30,227 nt of DNA from CAYZAK01 sp964476445 (GCA_964476445.1 CAYZAK010000021.1:1-30227); one strand, 5' to 3'; counted from the first letter of the stretch, positions 14,000 through 22,014 are shown. The notes: generated from the letters alone by a model not told the origin. Made by a program: numbers and translations.

Positions 14000-14646
14000 A
14001 TGCATGACGGAGATTACGGGTATGGAATGTGGCCTGCGGCAATTTTTATGGTCATTCTTTTTTTCTGTTTATAGGGGCCTTCCTGAAACCGAGAAAAAAA
14101 CGGGAATGGCGCAAACTGGGTATATTTAAAGCCTTTATTGTAGCACTGTATGCGGAGATGTACGGGTTTCCGCTGACTATTTATATTCTCAGTACATTTG
14201 CAGGCCTGGAGCTTTCGCTTGGACATATTGAAGGACATCTCTGGGCTTCGCTTCTGGGGGACGGCGGCGTCGGAGCAATAGTTGAAATGGGAAGTGGTTA
14301 TTTAATTAAAGGTATTGGAATTGTTTTAGTTATAATTGCCTGGAGACAGATTTATAAAGCGGAAGATTCCCTGGTTGCGGATGGGATTTATTCTCTCGTG
14401 CGTCATCCCCAGTACAGCGGAATAATTTTAATTACTACCGGAATGATTATTCACTGGCCGACAATCTTAACCATAATTATGTGGCCTGTACTGGTATTGG
14501 CTTATATTCATCTTGAAAAAGTTGAAGAAAAAGAATTGAAAAGCAAATTCCCGGAACAATATTCTGACTATAAAAAGAAAACAGGCATGTTTCTACCGCC
14601 TGTTAGAAGAGTTTTTTCGATTATAAAGCAAAAAACGGAGGTTTAA
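14000..14646 (+). CDS. Isoprenylcysteine carboxyl methyltransferase-like membrane protein, 5' frameshift
   Basis: The downstream frame (from GTG 14029) encodes a membrane protein with LKPRKKREWRKLGIFKAFIVALYAEMYGFPLTIY-like N-terminal helices and the ICMT/PEMT signature GIYSLVRHPQYSG, in full family length. Its true N-terminus is in another frame: ATG 14000, with AAGGAG upstream, reads MHDGDYGYGMWP and a hydrophobic run, then stops at 14072. The two frames join at a run of seven T (14058-14064); one base more or less would fuse them. The gene therefore carries either a real indel, a sequencing error, or a slippery site. Such methyltransferase-like proteins accompany copper genes in other bacteria; substrate unknown. 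Confidence 0.75.
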
Positions 14647-14649
14647 AAT

Positions 14650-15453
14650 ATGTACCCTGAACTTTTTTCAATAGGTCATTTTACGCTGCACAGTTACGGT
14701 CTGGTTATGGCTATTGCTCTGATATCCGGATACTATTTTCTCCTCAAGACTTCTAAACTGAGAGAGTTATCAGAGAAATTTATAAGTTATCTTTTTACGG
14801 GCGCAGTTATATGGGGCATTGTTGGAGCAAGGATGTTTTACGTATTAATTTCTCTTGAAAGTTTTATCCATTTCCCCTTGAAAGTGTTTGCCGTATGGGA
14901 GGGGGGACTGGTTTTCTCCGGCGGACTTATAGGGGGAATAATCTGGGCTGTATATGCATCTAAAAAAAGAAAAGTTAAATTTTTGGATACTGCGGATGTC
15001 ACTGTTCCCGCGCTTGCTCTTGGCCATGCCATACAGAGGATGGGATGTTTTTTGAGCGGTGACAGTTATGGCCGGATAACCGACTCTTGGGTGGGAGTGG
15101 TATTTCCCCGGGGCAGTCACGCCCATTATGAACAGGTGCGACGCGGTATTGTAGATATTTCACAGTCGCCGCTTGCGGTGCATCCGGCCCAGCTCTATTC
15201 TCTTGTGGGGGTGGGTATAATTTCTTTTATACTTTACCGCGTACTTAAATCCGATCGGACGAAGAACGGGTCGGTCTTTGCCCTCTATTTGAGTTTATAT
15301 GGAATTTTCCGGGTAGGGATTGAATATTTAAGAGGCGATTTTCGCGGAGCCCATATACTTTTTTTTACCCCTACACAGTGGGTTGCAGCCGCCGCTACCG
15401 CTGCGGGACTGTTTATTTTCTATAAGCGGAGAGGGAATGAAAGGCTGAAATAA
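14650..15453 (+). CDS. lgt: Prolipoprotein diacylglyceryl transferase-family protein
   Basis: Polytopic membrane enzyme of 267 residues, normal length for Lgt. Recognised by the YGLVMAIAL start, WEGGLVFSGGLIGG, QRMGCFLSGDSYGRITD and the C-terminal RVGIEYLRGD with HPAQLYS. Compared with E. coli Lgt, the His of HGGL is Ser, the Asn of GNF is Cys and the following Glu is Asp, while the Arg residues are kept; similar variants occur in the family. Lgt attaches diacylglycerol to lipoprotein cysteines. Its place in a CsoR operon suggests a second, metal-induced Lgt rather than the housekeeping copy (inference). Confidence 0.88.
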   Translation: MYPELFSIGHFTLHSYGLVMAIALISGYYFLLKTSKLRELSEKFISYLFTGAVIWGIVGARMFYVLISLESFIHFPLKVFAVWEGGLVFSGGLIGGIIWAVYASKKRKVKFLDTADVTVPALALGHAIQRMGCFLSGDSYGRITDSWVGVVFPRGSHAHYEQVRRGIVDISQSPLAVHPAQLYSLVGVGIISFILYRVLKSDRTKNGSVFALYLSLYGIFRVGIEYLRGDFRGAHILFFTPTQWVAAAATAAGLFIFYKRRGNERLK

Positions 15454-15619
15454 GATGGCTAATCAAAAGAAACACCTGCCGTCACTGCTTGTATCAGTCT
15501 TTTTGAATTGAGTGTAATCAGGCTGTTTTTGGTGTTGTTAGCATACCACTATGTTTTTCTTTTGTTACATAGAAAACTGGATGAGCTGTCGATAAAATTT
15601 TAATTTAAAAAATTACACC

Positions 15620-15649
15620 TTGACATACCCCCCGGGGGTATGTTATAAT
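15620..15649 (+). promoter_or_regulatory. CsoR-type promoter/operator 2
   Basis: TTGACA (15620-15625) and a consensus TATAAT (15644-15649) are 18 nt apart around the palindrome ATACCCCC-C-GGGGGTAT (15625-15641). The stretch from 15619 to 15647 is identical to that of promoter 1; the flanks are not. The -10 here is closer to consensus, so this promoter should be stronger when derepressed. It drives the His-rich copy 2, DUF302, CsoR and CopA genes. Confidence 0.87.
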
Positions 15650-15698
15650 TAATGTGAAGTTAGTTAGTAATGTTGAAAAGTAAAAGGAGGAAAAGGAT

Positions 15699-16016
15699 AT
15701 GAGAAAATTAATTATAGCTGTATCAGTGGCAGTTGTCCTGCTGGCAGGAGTATCGCTTAATGCCCATTACACCGGCGCCAATGGAGAAGTAAATGTAGAG
15801 CGAAAAGTACTGGGAAACGGTATCCAGCTGACAATTACTTCTGATGATGACCAGACGGCAGAAGAGCTAAAGAAAACAGATCCCGCCGACTGCCCGTATT
15901 TAAAAGGTGAAAAATATGGAATGCATCACGGGAGAGACCATAACAATAACTCAGACTGTTACGGTTATGGCCGGGGTCGCTCCGAAGACCATCATCGCAG
16001 CCACATGGGGCATTAA
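15699..16016 (+). CDS. His-rich exported protein, copy 2
   Basis: 105-residue paralogue of the gene at 11042. Signal peptide (1-23), then the shared core GIQLTITSDDD, DCPYL and MHHGRD, and a His/Arg/Gly-rich tail ending SHMGH. The tails differ in sequence but keep the composition, so composition and not exact order seems to matter. Directly behind CsoR-type promoter 2 with AAAGGAGG before the ATG. Extracytoplasmic copper buffering or delivery is inference. Confidence 0.8.
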   Translation: MRKLIIAVSVAVVLLAGVSLNAHYTGANGEVNVERKVLGNGIQLTITSDDDQTAEELKKTDPADCPYLKGEKYGMHHGRDHNNNSDCYGYGRGRSEDHHRSHMGH

Positions 16017-16075
16017 TAAGAGAGCCCTCACTGTGTGTAATTAGAAAATATATATTAAGAGGAGGAACTAAGCCT

Positions 16076-16462
16076 ATGAGTTATTATTTTTCAAAAATAA
16101 CGGACTATTCTTTTGAAAAGGCAATTAATCGGACAAAAGAAGAGCTTGAAAAAGAAGGATTCGGAGTACTGACTGAGATTGATGTTAAAAAGACGCTGAA
16201 GAAGAAACTGGATAAGGACTTCAGAAAATACCGGATCCTGGGAGCTTGCAATCCTCCCTTTGCCTATTAAGCTCTTCAGAAAGAAAGCCGGATAGGGCTG
16301 CTGCTGCCGTGTAACGTAATAGTTCAGGATGCCGGCAAAGGCAACACCGAAGTGGCAGCAGTTGACCCGGCCGAATCGATGAAAGCGGTTGATAACGCTT
16401 CTCTGGGGGATGTGGCCTTTAAAGTAAGAGAAAAACTGGAAAAAGTCATCGCAAATATATAA
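16076..16462 (+). pseudogene. DUF302 protein gene with one in-frame TAA
   Basis: The frame reads a complete DUF302 protein of 128 codons: MSYYFSKITDYSFEKAI, EEGFGVLTEID-type segment, RILGACNPPFAY, then TAA at 16268-16270, then ALQKESRIGLLLPCNVIVQD and a normal C-terminus ending at TAA 16460. Family members have Lys at the stop position, so a single AAA or AAG to TAA change explains it. Everything else is intact, so the change is recent or a sequence error. DUF302 proteins often accompany metal and sulfur genes. As written, only a 64-residue N-terminal piece would be made. AGAGGAGG precedes the start. Confidence 0.8.
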
Positions 16463-16544
16463 TAATACTACTGTCGGGATCGGAAATTTTAAATTAACGG
16501 CAATTAAAGCGGGATAGGTATATTTTAAATGGGAGGATGCAGAT

Positions 16545-16820
16545 ATGACAACTGAACATAGTGAAGAGATAACAAGGTTAAAAAGGATTGAGGGGCAGGT
16601 CAGGGGACTGCAGAATATGATAGAGGAAAAGCGCTACTGTATAGATATATTAATACAGTTTTCCTCTGTTATTAAAGCTCTGAAAAAAGTAGAGGAAAGA
16701 ATTTTACACCGCCACATTCAGGGGTGCGTTAAAGATGCCGCCTCCAGCGGAAGCAACGCAGAAGTAGATGAAAAATTAGAGGAAGTTTTAAATATACTTG
16801 ATAAATTCAGGAGGCATTGA
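16545..16820 (+). CDS. csoR: CsoR copper-sensing repressor
   Basis: All-helical repressor of 91 residues. The copper ligands Cys32 (RYCIDIL), His57 and Cys61 (RHIQGC) have the 25- and 4-residue spacing of the CsoR ligand triad Cys-His-Cys, and LKRIEGQVRGL is the conserved first helix. Apo-CsoR binds GC-rich palindromes such as those at 10979 and 15625; Cu(I) releases it. It is encoded inside the second regulated transcript, so it should autoregulate, and is 3 bases from copA. Confidence 0.93.
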   Translation: MTTEHSEEITRLKRIEGQVRGLQNMIEEKRYCIDILIQFSSVIKALKKVEERILHRHIQGCVKDAASSGSNAEVDEKLEEVLNILDKFRRH

Positions 16821-16822
16821 AG

Positions 16823-19252
16823 ATGGAAAAAAATATATTAAAAATAACAGGGATGACCTGCGCTACCTGCGCCAGTACCGTGGAAAAAGCGCTTCAAAAA
16901 ACTGAAGGAGTCAATTCTGCGTCTGTAAATTTTGCCGCCGAAAAAGCGTCAGTTCAATACGATGAAAAAGCTGTAAGCCAAGAGGAATTAATAAAAGCTG
17001 TTGAAAAATCAGGATACGGCGTTCAAAGCGATGCAGATAAAGTTAAGTTTTCCGTAAAAAATATGTCCTGCGTTTCCTGCGCCCGCACAATTGAGGGTGT
17101 CTTAAATAAGATGGACGGGGTACAGAGCGCTTCGCTGAATTTTGCCGCCCAGACGGCAACAGTGGAATATAATGCCCAACAAGTTTCAATAGAAGATATG
17201 GTCCGGGAAGTGGAAGCCATAGGTTATTCAATATCCGAGGCCTCCTCCGAAGAAGGATCCAAAGACAGCAGCATGGAGGAACTTACAGAGGCTAAAAGAA
17301 GAATGAAAACTGCCTGGTATATAATAGTTCCCCTGATGACCTTATGGATAATCGTATCAACAACTTCTTTAATTCCCCAGGGTATATATAAATTTATATC
17401 AATGATTATGGCCTTGGCCGTACTTCTATATCCGGGCCGTAAAACTTTGACAACCGGGTTTAAGTCAATGATGGCACTGTCGCCGAATATGGATGCCCTT
17501 ATCCTTATGGGGACCTCGGCGGCTTTCCTTACCGGTCTGCTTTCAATATTTACCCCCATTGCAAATTTTGCACCGGTAGCCGGTATGATAATGGCTTTTC
17601 ATCTTATTGGGAGGTATCTTGAGGCCCGGGCAAAAGGAAAAGCGTCCCAGGCTATAAAGAAACTGCTTAAGCTGGGGGCAAAGACTGCTCGCATTATTGT
17701 TGACGGCCGCCAGGAGGATGTGCCGGTGGAAAAAGTTAAAGTAGGCGATATAATGGTGGTCCGGCCCGGAGAAAAGATACCGACTGACGGGATAGTTAAA
17801 GAAGGGCAAAGTTCTGTAGATGAATCAATGGCTACCGGGGAGCCTATGCCGGTCCAGAAAAAACCGGGCGAGGAAGTAATAGGTGCTACCATAAACCGGC
17901 AGGGTCTTTTAAAGGTAGAAGCAGTTAAAGTGGGGAAAGACACCTTTCTTTCCCAGGTAATTAAAATGGTTGAGGAGGCCCAGGGAACCAAGGTCCCCAT
18001 ACAGGAATTTGCCGATAAAATCACTTCTTATTTTGTTCCCGTAGTTATAGCAGTAGCAGCAGCTACATTTATTTCCTGGCTTATCTTTCCAGTTTTTTTC
18101 GGGGGTATTATGACTTGGTCGGCGGAATTTCTGCCCTGGGTCAATCCCGGGCTGGGTACAGTATCAAGAGCAGTGTTTGCCGCTGTGGCCGTTTTAGTTA
18201 TAGCTTGTCCCTGCGCCCTGGGACTGGCCACACCTACGGCATTAATGGTGGGAAGCGGCATAGGAGCCCAAAACGGCATATTAATAAGAGACGGCGCGGC
18301 CATCCAGACCCTGAAAGATATAGATATAGTAGTCTTTGACAAGACCGGAACTTTAACCAGGGGAGAACCGGACGTAACCGATATTAAAAGTTTCAAAGAG
18401 TTTAGCGATAACGATGTACTTGCCGCAGCTGCCTCGGCGGAATCGGCATCTGAACATCCCCTGGGAGAATCGATAGTAAAGAAAGCCAGCCGGGGGGGGC
18501 TGGAAATAAAAGAGCCTAAAAATTTTGAGGCAGTTACCGGCCGGGGAGTAAAAGCAAATATAGACGGCAAAAATGTTCTGGTGGGCAGCGCAAAAATTAT
18601 GCCCGGCATTGCTATATCTTCTGAAATAGACCAGCTTATGTCAGAGCTGGAAAACAAGGCAAAAACGGCAATGCTGGTGGCTATAGAAGGGGAGCTTGCA
18701 GGAGTAATTGCGGTAGCCGATACGGTAAAGGAAGATTCGGCCCGGGCAGTTGCTCAACTTCAGAAGATGGGAATAGAGACAGCGATGCTGACCGGAGATA
18801 ACCAAAAAACAGCCGAGGCCATAGCCCGGACAGTGGGAATAAGCCGGGTGCTGGCGGAGGTTATGCCCGGAGAAAAAACTGCGGAAATAAAACGGCTGCA
18901 GGAAAATTCCGGATCGGTGGCAATGGTGGGAGACGGTATAAACGATGCTCCGGCCCTTACCCAGGCAGACGTAGGAATTTCAATAGGCACGGGTACCGAT
19001 ATAGCCATTGAATCGTCGGATGTAACGCTGGTAAGCGGCGAACTCTTATCCGTGGTCAGGGCAATTAAACTTTCCCGCGAGACTTTCAAAAAAATCAGGC
19101 AGAATCTCTACTGGGCCTACGGCTACAATGTAGTTGTTATTCCGGTAGCAGTTCTGGGGCTGCTGCATCCCGTAATAGCCCAGGCGGCTATGGCCCTGAG
19201 CTCGGTTTCAGTGGTGACAAACGCTAACCGCTTAAAAAAAGTAAAGTTATAA
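16823..19252 (+). CDS. copA: Copper-exporting P1B-type ATPase CopA
   Basis: Cu(I) efflux pump of 810 residues. Two heavy-metal-associated domains at the N-terminus carry GMTCATC (Cys13, 16) and NMSCVSC (Cys83, 86). The membrane metal site is CPC (Cys462, 464) in ACPCALGLATP; the phosphorylation motif is DKTGT with Asp506; the HP motif (SEHPLG), GDGINDAP and a C-terminal helix pair with NVVVIP follow, all as in group P1B-1 pumps. A TTG at 16817 is possible, but AGGAGG at 16809-16814 fits the ATG at 16823. It is the effector gene of the CsoR regulon. Confidence 0.97.
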   Translation: MEKNILKITGMTCATCASTVEKALQKTEGVNSASVNFAAEKASVQYDEKAVSQEELIKAVEKSGYGVQSDADKVKFSVKNMSCVSCARTIEGVLNKMDGVQSASLNFAAQTATVEYNAQQVSIEDMVREVEAIGYSISEASSEEGSKDSSMEELTEAKRRMKTAWYIIVPLMTLWIIVSTTSLIPQGIYKFISMIMALAVLLYPGRKTLTTGFKSMMALSPNMDALILMGTSAAFLTGLLSIFTPIANFAPVAGMIMAFHLIGRYLEARAKGKASQAIKKLLKLGAKTARIIVDGRQEDVPVEKVKVGDIMVVRPGEKIPTDGIVKEGQSSVDESMATGEPMPVQKKPGEEVIGATINRQGLLKVEAVKVGKDTFLSQVIKMVEEAQGTKVPIQEFADKITSYFVPVVIAVAAATFISWLIFPVFFGGIMTWSAEFLPWVNPGLGTVSRAVFAAVAVLVIACPCALGLATPTALMVGSGIGAQNGILIRDGAAIQTLKDIDIVVFDKTGTLTRGEPDVTDIKSFKEFSDNDVLAAAASAESASEHPLGESIVKKASRGGLEIKEPKNFEAVTGRGVKANIDGKNVLVGSAKIMPGIAISSEIDQLMSELENKAKTAMLVAIEGELAGVIAVADTVKEDSARAVAQLQKMGIETAMLTGDNQKTAEAIARTVGISRVLAEVMPGEKTAEIKRLQENSGSVAMVGDGINDAPALTQADVGISIGTGTDIAIESSDVTLVSGELLSVVRAIKLSRETFKKIRQNLYWAYGYNVVVIPVAVLGLLHPVIAQAAMALSSVSVVTNANRLKKVKL

Positions 19253-19416
19253 TAAAATAGTTTTATCTAATCTGTACTTACCGGACCCTACAATGGTGCC
19301 GCTTTGTAATGTTATAAACCCACAACGTTATTTATCTACAGATCTTCCGGCACAGGTTATAGCAATTAATAACAATTATGAGATCCCGAAAGTAGTAGTG
19401 TAAGAAAATTATAAGT

Positions 19417-19445
19417 TTGACAGTAATATATAAACCTGCTATACT
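19417..19445 (+). promoter_or_regulatory. Promoter of the fur-family gene
   Basis: TTGACA (19417-19422) and TATACT (19440-19445) are 17 nt apart, a near-consensus sigma-70/sigma-A promoter. An imperfect inverted repeat TGAAA-N5-TTTCA (19445-19459) overlaps the predicted start of transcription and could be an autoregulatory site; it does not match the classical Fur box. Confidence 0.7.
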
Positions 19446-19468
19446 GAAAATGAATTTCAAAATCAACT

Positions 19469-19903
19469 ATGAAAAAAGAAGAAAAAATATTTACAAAATT
19501 TTTAAAAGAAGCGGGGCTTAAGCTCAGCTCGCAGCGTATGGAATTGCTTGAGGCTTTTCTATCTCAGGAAAAGCACATGACCGTTGAAGAGATTTATCAT
19601 CTGGTTAGGAAAAGCAATCCGTCTATCGGACACACCACGGTTTATAGAACTATGAAACTGCTCTGTGAATGCGGGCTGTCCAGGGAGCTGAAATTTGACG
19701 ACGGGATGGCCAGGTACGAGCATAACTACGGGCACGAGCACCACGACCATATGATATGCGAAAAGTGCGGAAAATATGTTGAAGTGTTCGATAAAAGAAT
19801 AGAGAAATTACAGAAAGAGATGGCTGAAAAATACGGATTTTCACCTGAAAAACACCGGCTGGAAATTTACGGAACATGTAAAGATTGCAAGGACAGCAAA
19901 TGA
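19469..19903 (+). CDS. Fur-family metal-responsive repressor
   Basis: 144 residues with winged-helix N-terminus (SSQRMELLEAFL, HTTVYRTMKLL) and C-terminal metal sites: HEHHDH (89-94), CEKC (97, 100) and CKDC (137, 140), the last two pairs forming the structural zinc site. The setting RYEHN...HHDHMICEKCGK is closer to Fur than to PerR or Zur, but ligand choice cannot be settled by eye. It probably represses iron or other metal uptake and may control the porin and lipoprotein genes next to it. Confidence 0.9.
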   Translation: MKKEEKIFTKFLKEAGLKLSSQRMELLEAFLSQEKHMTVEEIYHLVRKSNPSIGHTTVYRTMKLLCECGLSRELKFDDGMARYEHNYGHEHHDHMICEKCGKYVEVFDKRIEKLQKEMAEKYGFSPEKHRLEIYGTCKDCKDSK

Positions 19904-19925
19904 AATAAAAAATTATTTATCAAAA

Positions 19926-20996
19926 TTGTCAGGATTATTTAAAATAGCGGTTTTTGCGTATCTGGTTTTTATGCCGGCAAGGCTACCGGCCGCTTACAGC
20001 GGTGGGTTTGTTGTAACCGAAGAGGAAAATTTTGCCTTGAAAATGAGGGGTAGAATTCAAAGCAGGTACGAGTACTCTTCTGAAGGAGAAGGAGAGGATT
20101 TAAGCAGTTTTTACCTTAGGAGGGTGAGGCTTGATTTAAGAGGCCATGTTTACGACAGCGCCCTGAGTTTCCGGATAATGCCCAAACTGGCCAGGACAGC
20201 AAACCTCAGAGACGGTTGGATTAATTACCGTATAAACTCCAAGGCGGCAGTAAGGTTTGGTCATATGAGCGTACCTTTTCACCGCCAGCGGGACGTAAGC
20301 AGCACCAGGCAGCACTTTGCCGAGTACAGCGGTCCCTCGGCCGCCTACCAGTCTCCCGGGGGCTATGATCTGGGTCTAATGCTTCACGGCTCTTTCTCCA
20401 AAACCGGATGGAAATATGCACTGGGCGTCTTTGACGGGGCAGGAAGAAATGTAAAGGAAAGCCACAGCAGCGGCAATATGGCCTCGCTGAGAATAGGGGG
20501 ACCGATTTTTGGAAAGCCGTCCGCTGACGAAACATCTGTTGCCGCTCCCGCACAGCCCACCCTGGCCCTGGGCCTGGGACTGCAGGGAGCCCTGAAAAAC
20601 GAGATGTACGACTGGTCACTGGGGCGTTCGCAAAGCAGGCGGGCCGACTACGCAGCGGCCACCGCCGACATCCATTTTGCTTTAGGGAGATTCAGCGGCG
20701 CTTTTGATTATTATCTTCGTCATGTAAATCCCGAAGAGACAGGGAATTATAATTCCGACGCTTATCTTGTCACGGCCGGACTTATGCTGATTAAGGATAG
20801 GCTTGAGGCAGTGGGACGGTATTCTGAAACTACACCCGACCGGGATGACTCTGATAGAGCGGCCAGGCAGGCGGGATTGGGTTTGAATCTCTACCATCAG
20901 GGCCACGACTGGAAAACACGTATTAACTACCTGGTAAATGAAACAAGTGAAGATACGGACGGTGTATTCCTGGTGGAGATGCATTTGTCCTTTTAA
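19926..20996 (+). CDS. OprO/OprP-like outer-membrane porin
   Basis: 356 residues with signal peptide (about 1-23) and a beta-barrel pattern of alternating residues; LKMRGRIQSRYEYS and FYLRRVRLDLRGHVYDS are typical of the phosphate-selective porin O/P family, and the chain ends in Phe (EMHLSF) as outer-membrane proteins do. It is evidence for an outer membrane. The start is uncertain: the frame opens with TTG at 19926 and no ribosome site is visible. It follows the Fur-family gene by 22 nt, probably in the same transcript. Length is a little short for OprP. Confidence 0.8.
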   Translation: MSGLFKIAVFAYLVFMPARLPAAYSGGFVVTEEENFALKMRGRIQSRYEYSSEGEGEDLSSFYLRRVRLDLRGHVYDSALSFRIMPKLARTANLRDGWINYRINSKAAVRFGHMSVPFHRQRDVSSTRQHFAEYSGPSAAYQSPGGYDLGLMLHGSFSKTGWKYALGVFDGAGRNVKESHSSGNMASLRIGGPIFGKPSADETSVAAPAQPTLALGLGLQGALKNEMYDWSLGRSQSRRADYAAATADIHFALGRFSGAFDYYLRHVNPEETGNYNSDAYLVTAGLMLIKDRLEAVGRYSETTPDRDDSDRAARQAGLGLNLYHQGHDWKTRINYLVNETSEDTDGVFLVEMHLSF

Positions 20997-21015
20997 ATGA
21001 ATATGGAGTAAAATA

Positions 21016-21456
21016 ATGAGAAAATATATTACAGTTTTTTTGGTTATGGCAGTTTTGGTAATTATGCTCGGTGCCTGCTCTCAACAGGGCCCGGCGGGAT
21101 CGCCTGCTGCACAAAGGTACGAAGACGGAATCTACCGGGGGGGATTTTTTGACCGGGACAGAATGCATGTTGGTATTCAACTCACTCTGAAGGATAATGT
21201 AGTAACTGATATACGTTACCGGCATCTGTGGTACGGCGGAACGGATTTCCTTCAGGATGATTCTTCGTATGCTTTGATGGTGCGCAGGCAGATGGAAGAA
21301 CTTGCCCACTGGCTGGCAGGCAGGGACATACGGGAAAGTTTGCCCGCCCTTTACAGGCCGCAGAGAATTATAGAGACGGAAGTTGACGGGCTTACCGCGG
21401 CTACCGTTCGCTCGGGCAAGGTTATATCCGCCGTTCGTGACGCTTTAAACAGGTGA
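21016..21456 (+). CDS. FMN-binding-domain-like lipoprotein
   Basis: 146 residues with lipobox LGAC (Cys20). The mature part reads YEDGIYRGGFFD, VGIQLTLKDNVVTDIRY and, near the end, DGLTAATVRSGKVISAV, which follows the pattern of NqrC/RnfG-type FMN-binding domains. The flavinylation motif is normally D-x-x-S/T-G-A-T; here Ala replaces Gly, with Thr retained, so covalent FMN attachment by ApbE is plausible but not certain. Possible role in electron transfer to an extracytoplasmic acceptor, next to a porin. No apbE gene in the window. Confidence 0.72.
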   Translation: MRKYITVFLVMAVLVIMLGACSQQGPAGSPAAQRYEDGIYRGGFFDRDRMHVGIQLTLKDNVVTDIRYRHLWYGGTDFLQDDSSYALMVRRQMEELAHWLAGRDIRESLPALYRPQRIIETEVDGLTAATVRSGKVISAVRDALNR

Positions 21457-21508
21457 GTGTACAGCTATCCCGAATAAATAAAATAATATACTAAAATCCC
21501 ATAAGGAT

Positions 21509-21528
21509 ATCCCCGGAATTTAGGGGAT
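21509..21528 (-). terminator. Candidate terminator hairpin for the minus-strand fragment
   Basis: ATCCCC (21509-21514) pairs with GGGGAT (21523-21528) around an 8-nt loop that contains the stop codon of the rubrerythrin-like fragment. On the minus strand the stem is followed by a further GGGATTTTAG-type stretch. Weak evidence. Confidence 0.25.
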
Positions 21529-21669
21529 GCCTTCGAATACCCGGGCGTGGCGGGCTTCGTTTCCGGAAGCCTCATAGAAGCAGCCATGTATTACATTGCT
21601 GCCCAACTCTTTAGCTTTAATAGATGATTCTCTTTTTCCCTTGTTTGACAATTGTTCACCGCTTATCAT
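21520..21669 (-). pseudogene. Rubrerythrin-like C-terminal fragment
   Basis: Read on the minus strand, the frame from 21669 to 21520 encodes 49 residues containing KAKELGSN followed by YEASGNEARHARVFEGI. The NEARHARVFEG segment is the iron-ligand helix type of rubrerythrin/ferritin-like proteins. The usual N-terminal ligand helix and the rubredoxin domain are missing, and the frame stops where the chain should continue. An AAGGAG stands upstream of its ATG, so it could still be translated. Probably a remnant of an oxidative-stress gene. Confidence 0.45.
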
Positions 21670-22014
21670 ATGCTCCTTGGTTGATGAGCATATTTTACTA
21701 TTTAATTGGGCAAAACAGGTGGCGGTACCAGGCTTTTAATACCTTGACTATTTCCGGGTATCTTTTGTTATGGGCCTGTTTGATTATGGATAGGTAGTCT
21801 TGCACTTTTTATTTACATCATTTTCGCCAGCGCCGCCTACGGAGCAACTTACCCAGGAATAAATTTTTATGGCACTCACCGCTTTATTATATACAATCTA
21901 CGGACTAAGGGAAGGGAATTTATCTTTTAATTTGTTATAAATCTACTCCATGGCGACAAAATTTTACATATTTTTGAATGACTGCGTCTTGTAAATTTTT
22001 TGAAATTTAGAAAT

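Larger units (their letters stand above)
21457..22014. other. Gene-poor interval with decayed fragments
   Basis: No intact gene of normal size lies here. On the minus strand a 49-residue rubrerythrin-like fragment (21520-21669) is visible, and near 21698-21799 a short frame that vaguely recalls transposase (RYPEIVKVLKAWYR). The rest is AT-rich and stop-laden in all frames. It looks like decayed DNA between two transcription units. Confidence 0.5.

Noticed and set aside
15455..15603. Small membrane protein split by a frame change near T5 at 15500-15504
   Set aside because: An ATG frame of 18 residues passes into a hydrophobic frame (LFLVLLAYHYVFLLL). Suggestive, but no ribosome site and no family, so not listed as a gene.
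18028..18657. 209-residue minus-strand open frame inside copA
   Set aside because: It is a shadow of the strongly supported CopA frame, has low-complexity Ser/Pro/Thr composition and no ribosome site. The same holds for the other minus-strand frames, for example 2134-2586, 9991-10428 and 20221-20619.
19252..19266. Terminator after copA
   Set aside because: ATAAAA-TAG-TTTTAT is a 6-bp AT-only stem that is too weak to support a call.
19445..19459. Fur box at the fur-family promoter
   Set aside because: TGAAA-N5-TTTCA has dyad symmetry but does not match the 19-bp Fur consensus; kept only as a remark in the promoter entry.
21698..21799. Possible IS256-type transposase remnant on the minus strand (RYPEIVKVLKAWYR)
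   Set aside because: About 33 residues only, no flanking inverted repeats or target duplications, and similarity judged from memory. Not enough to call a mobile element.
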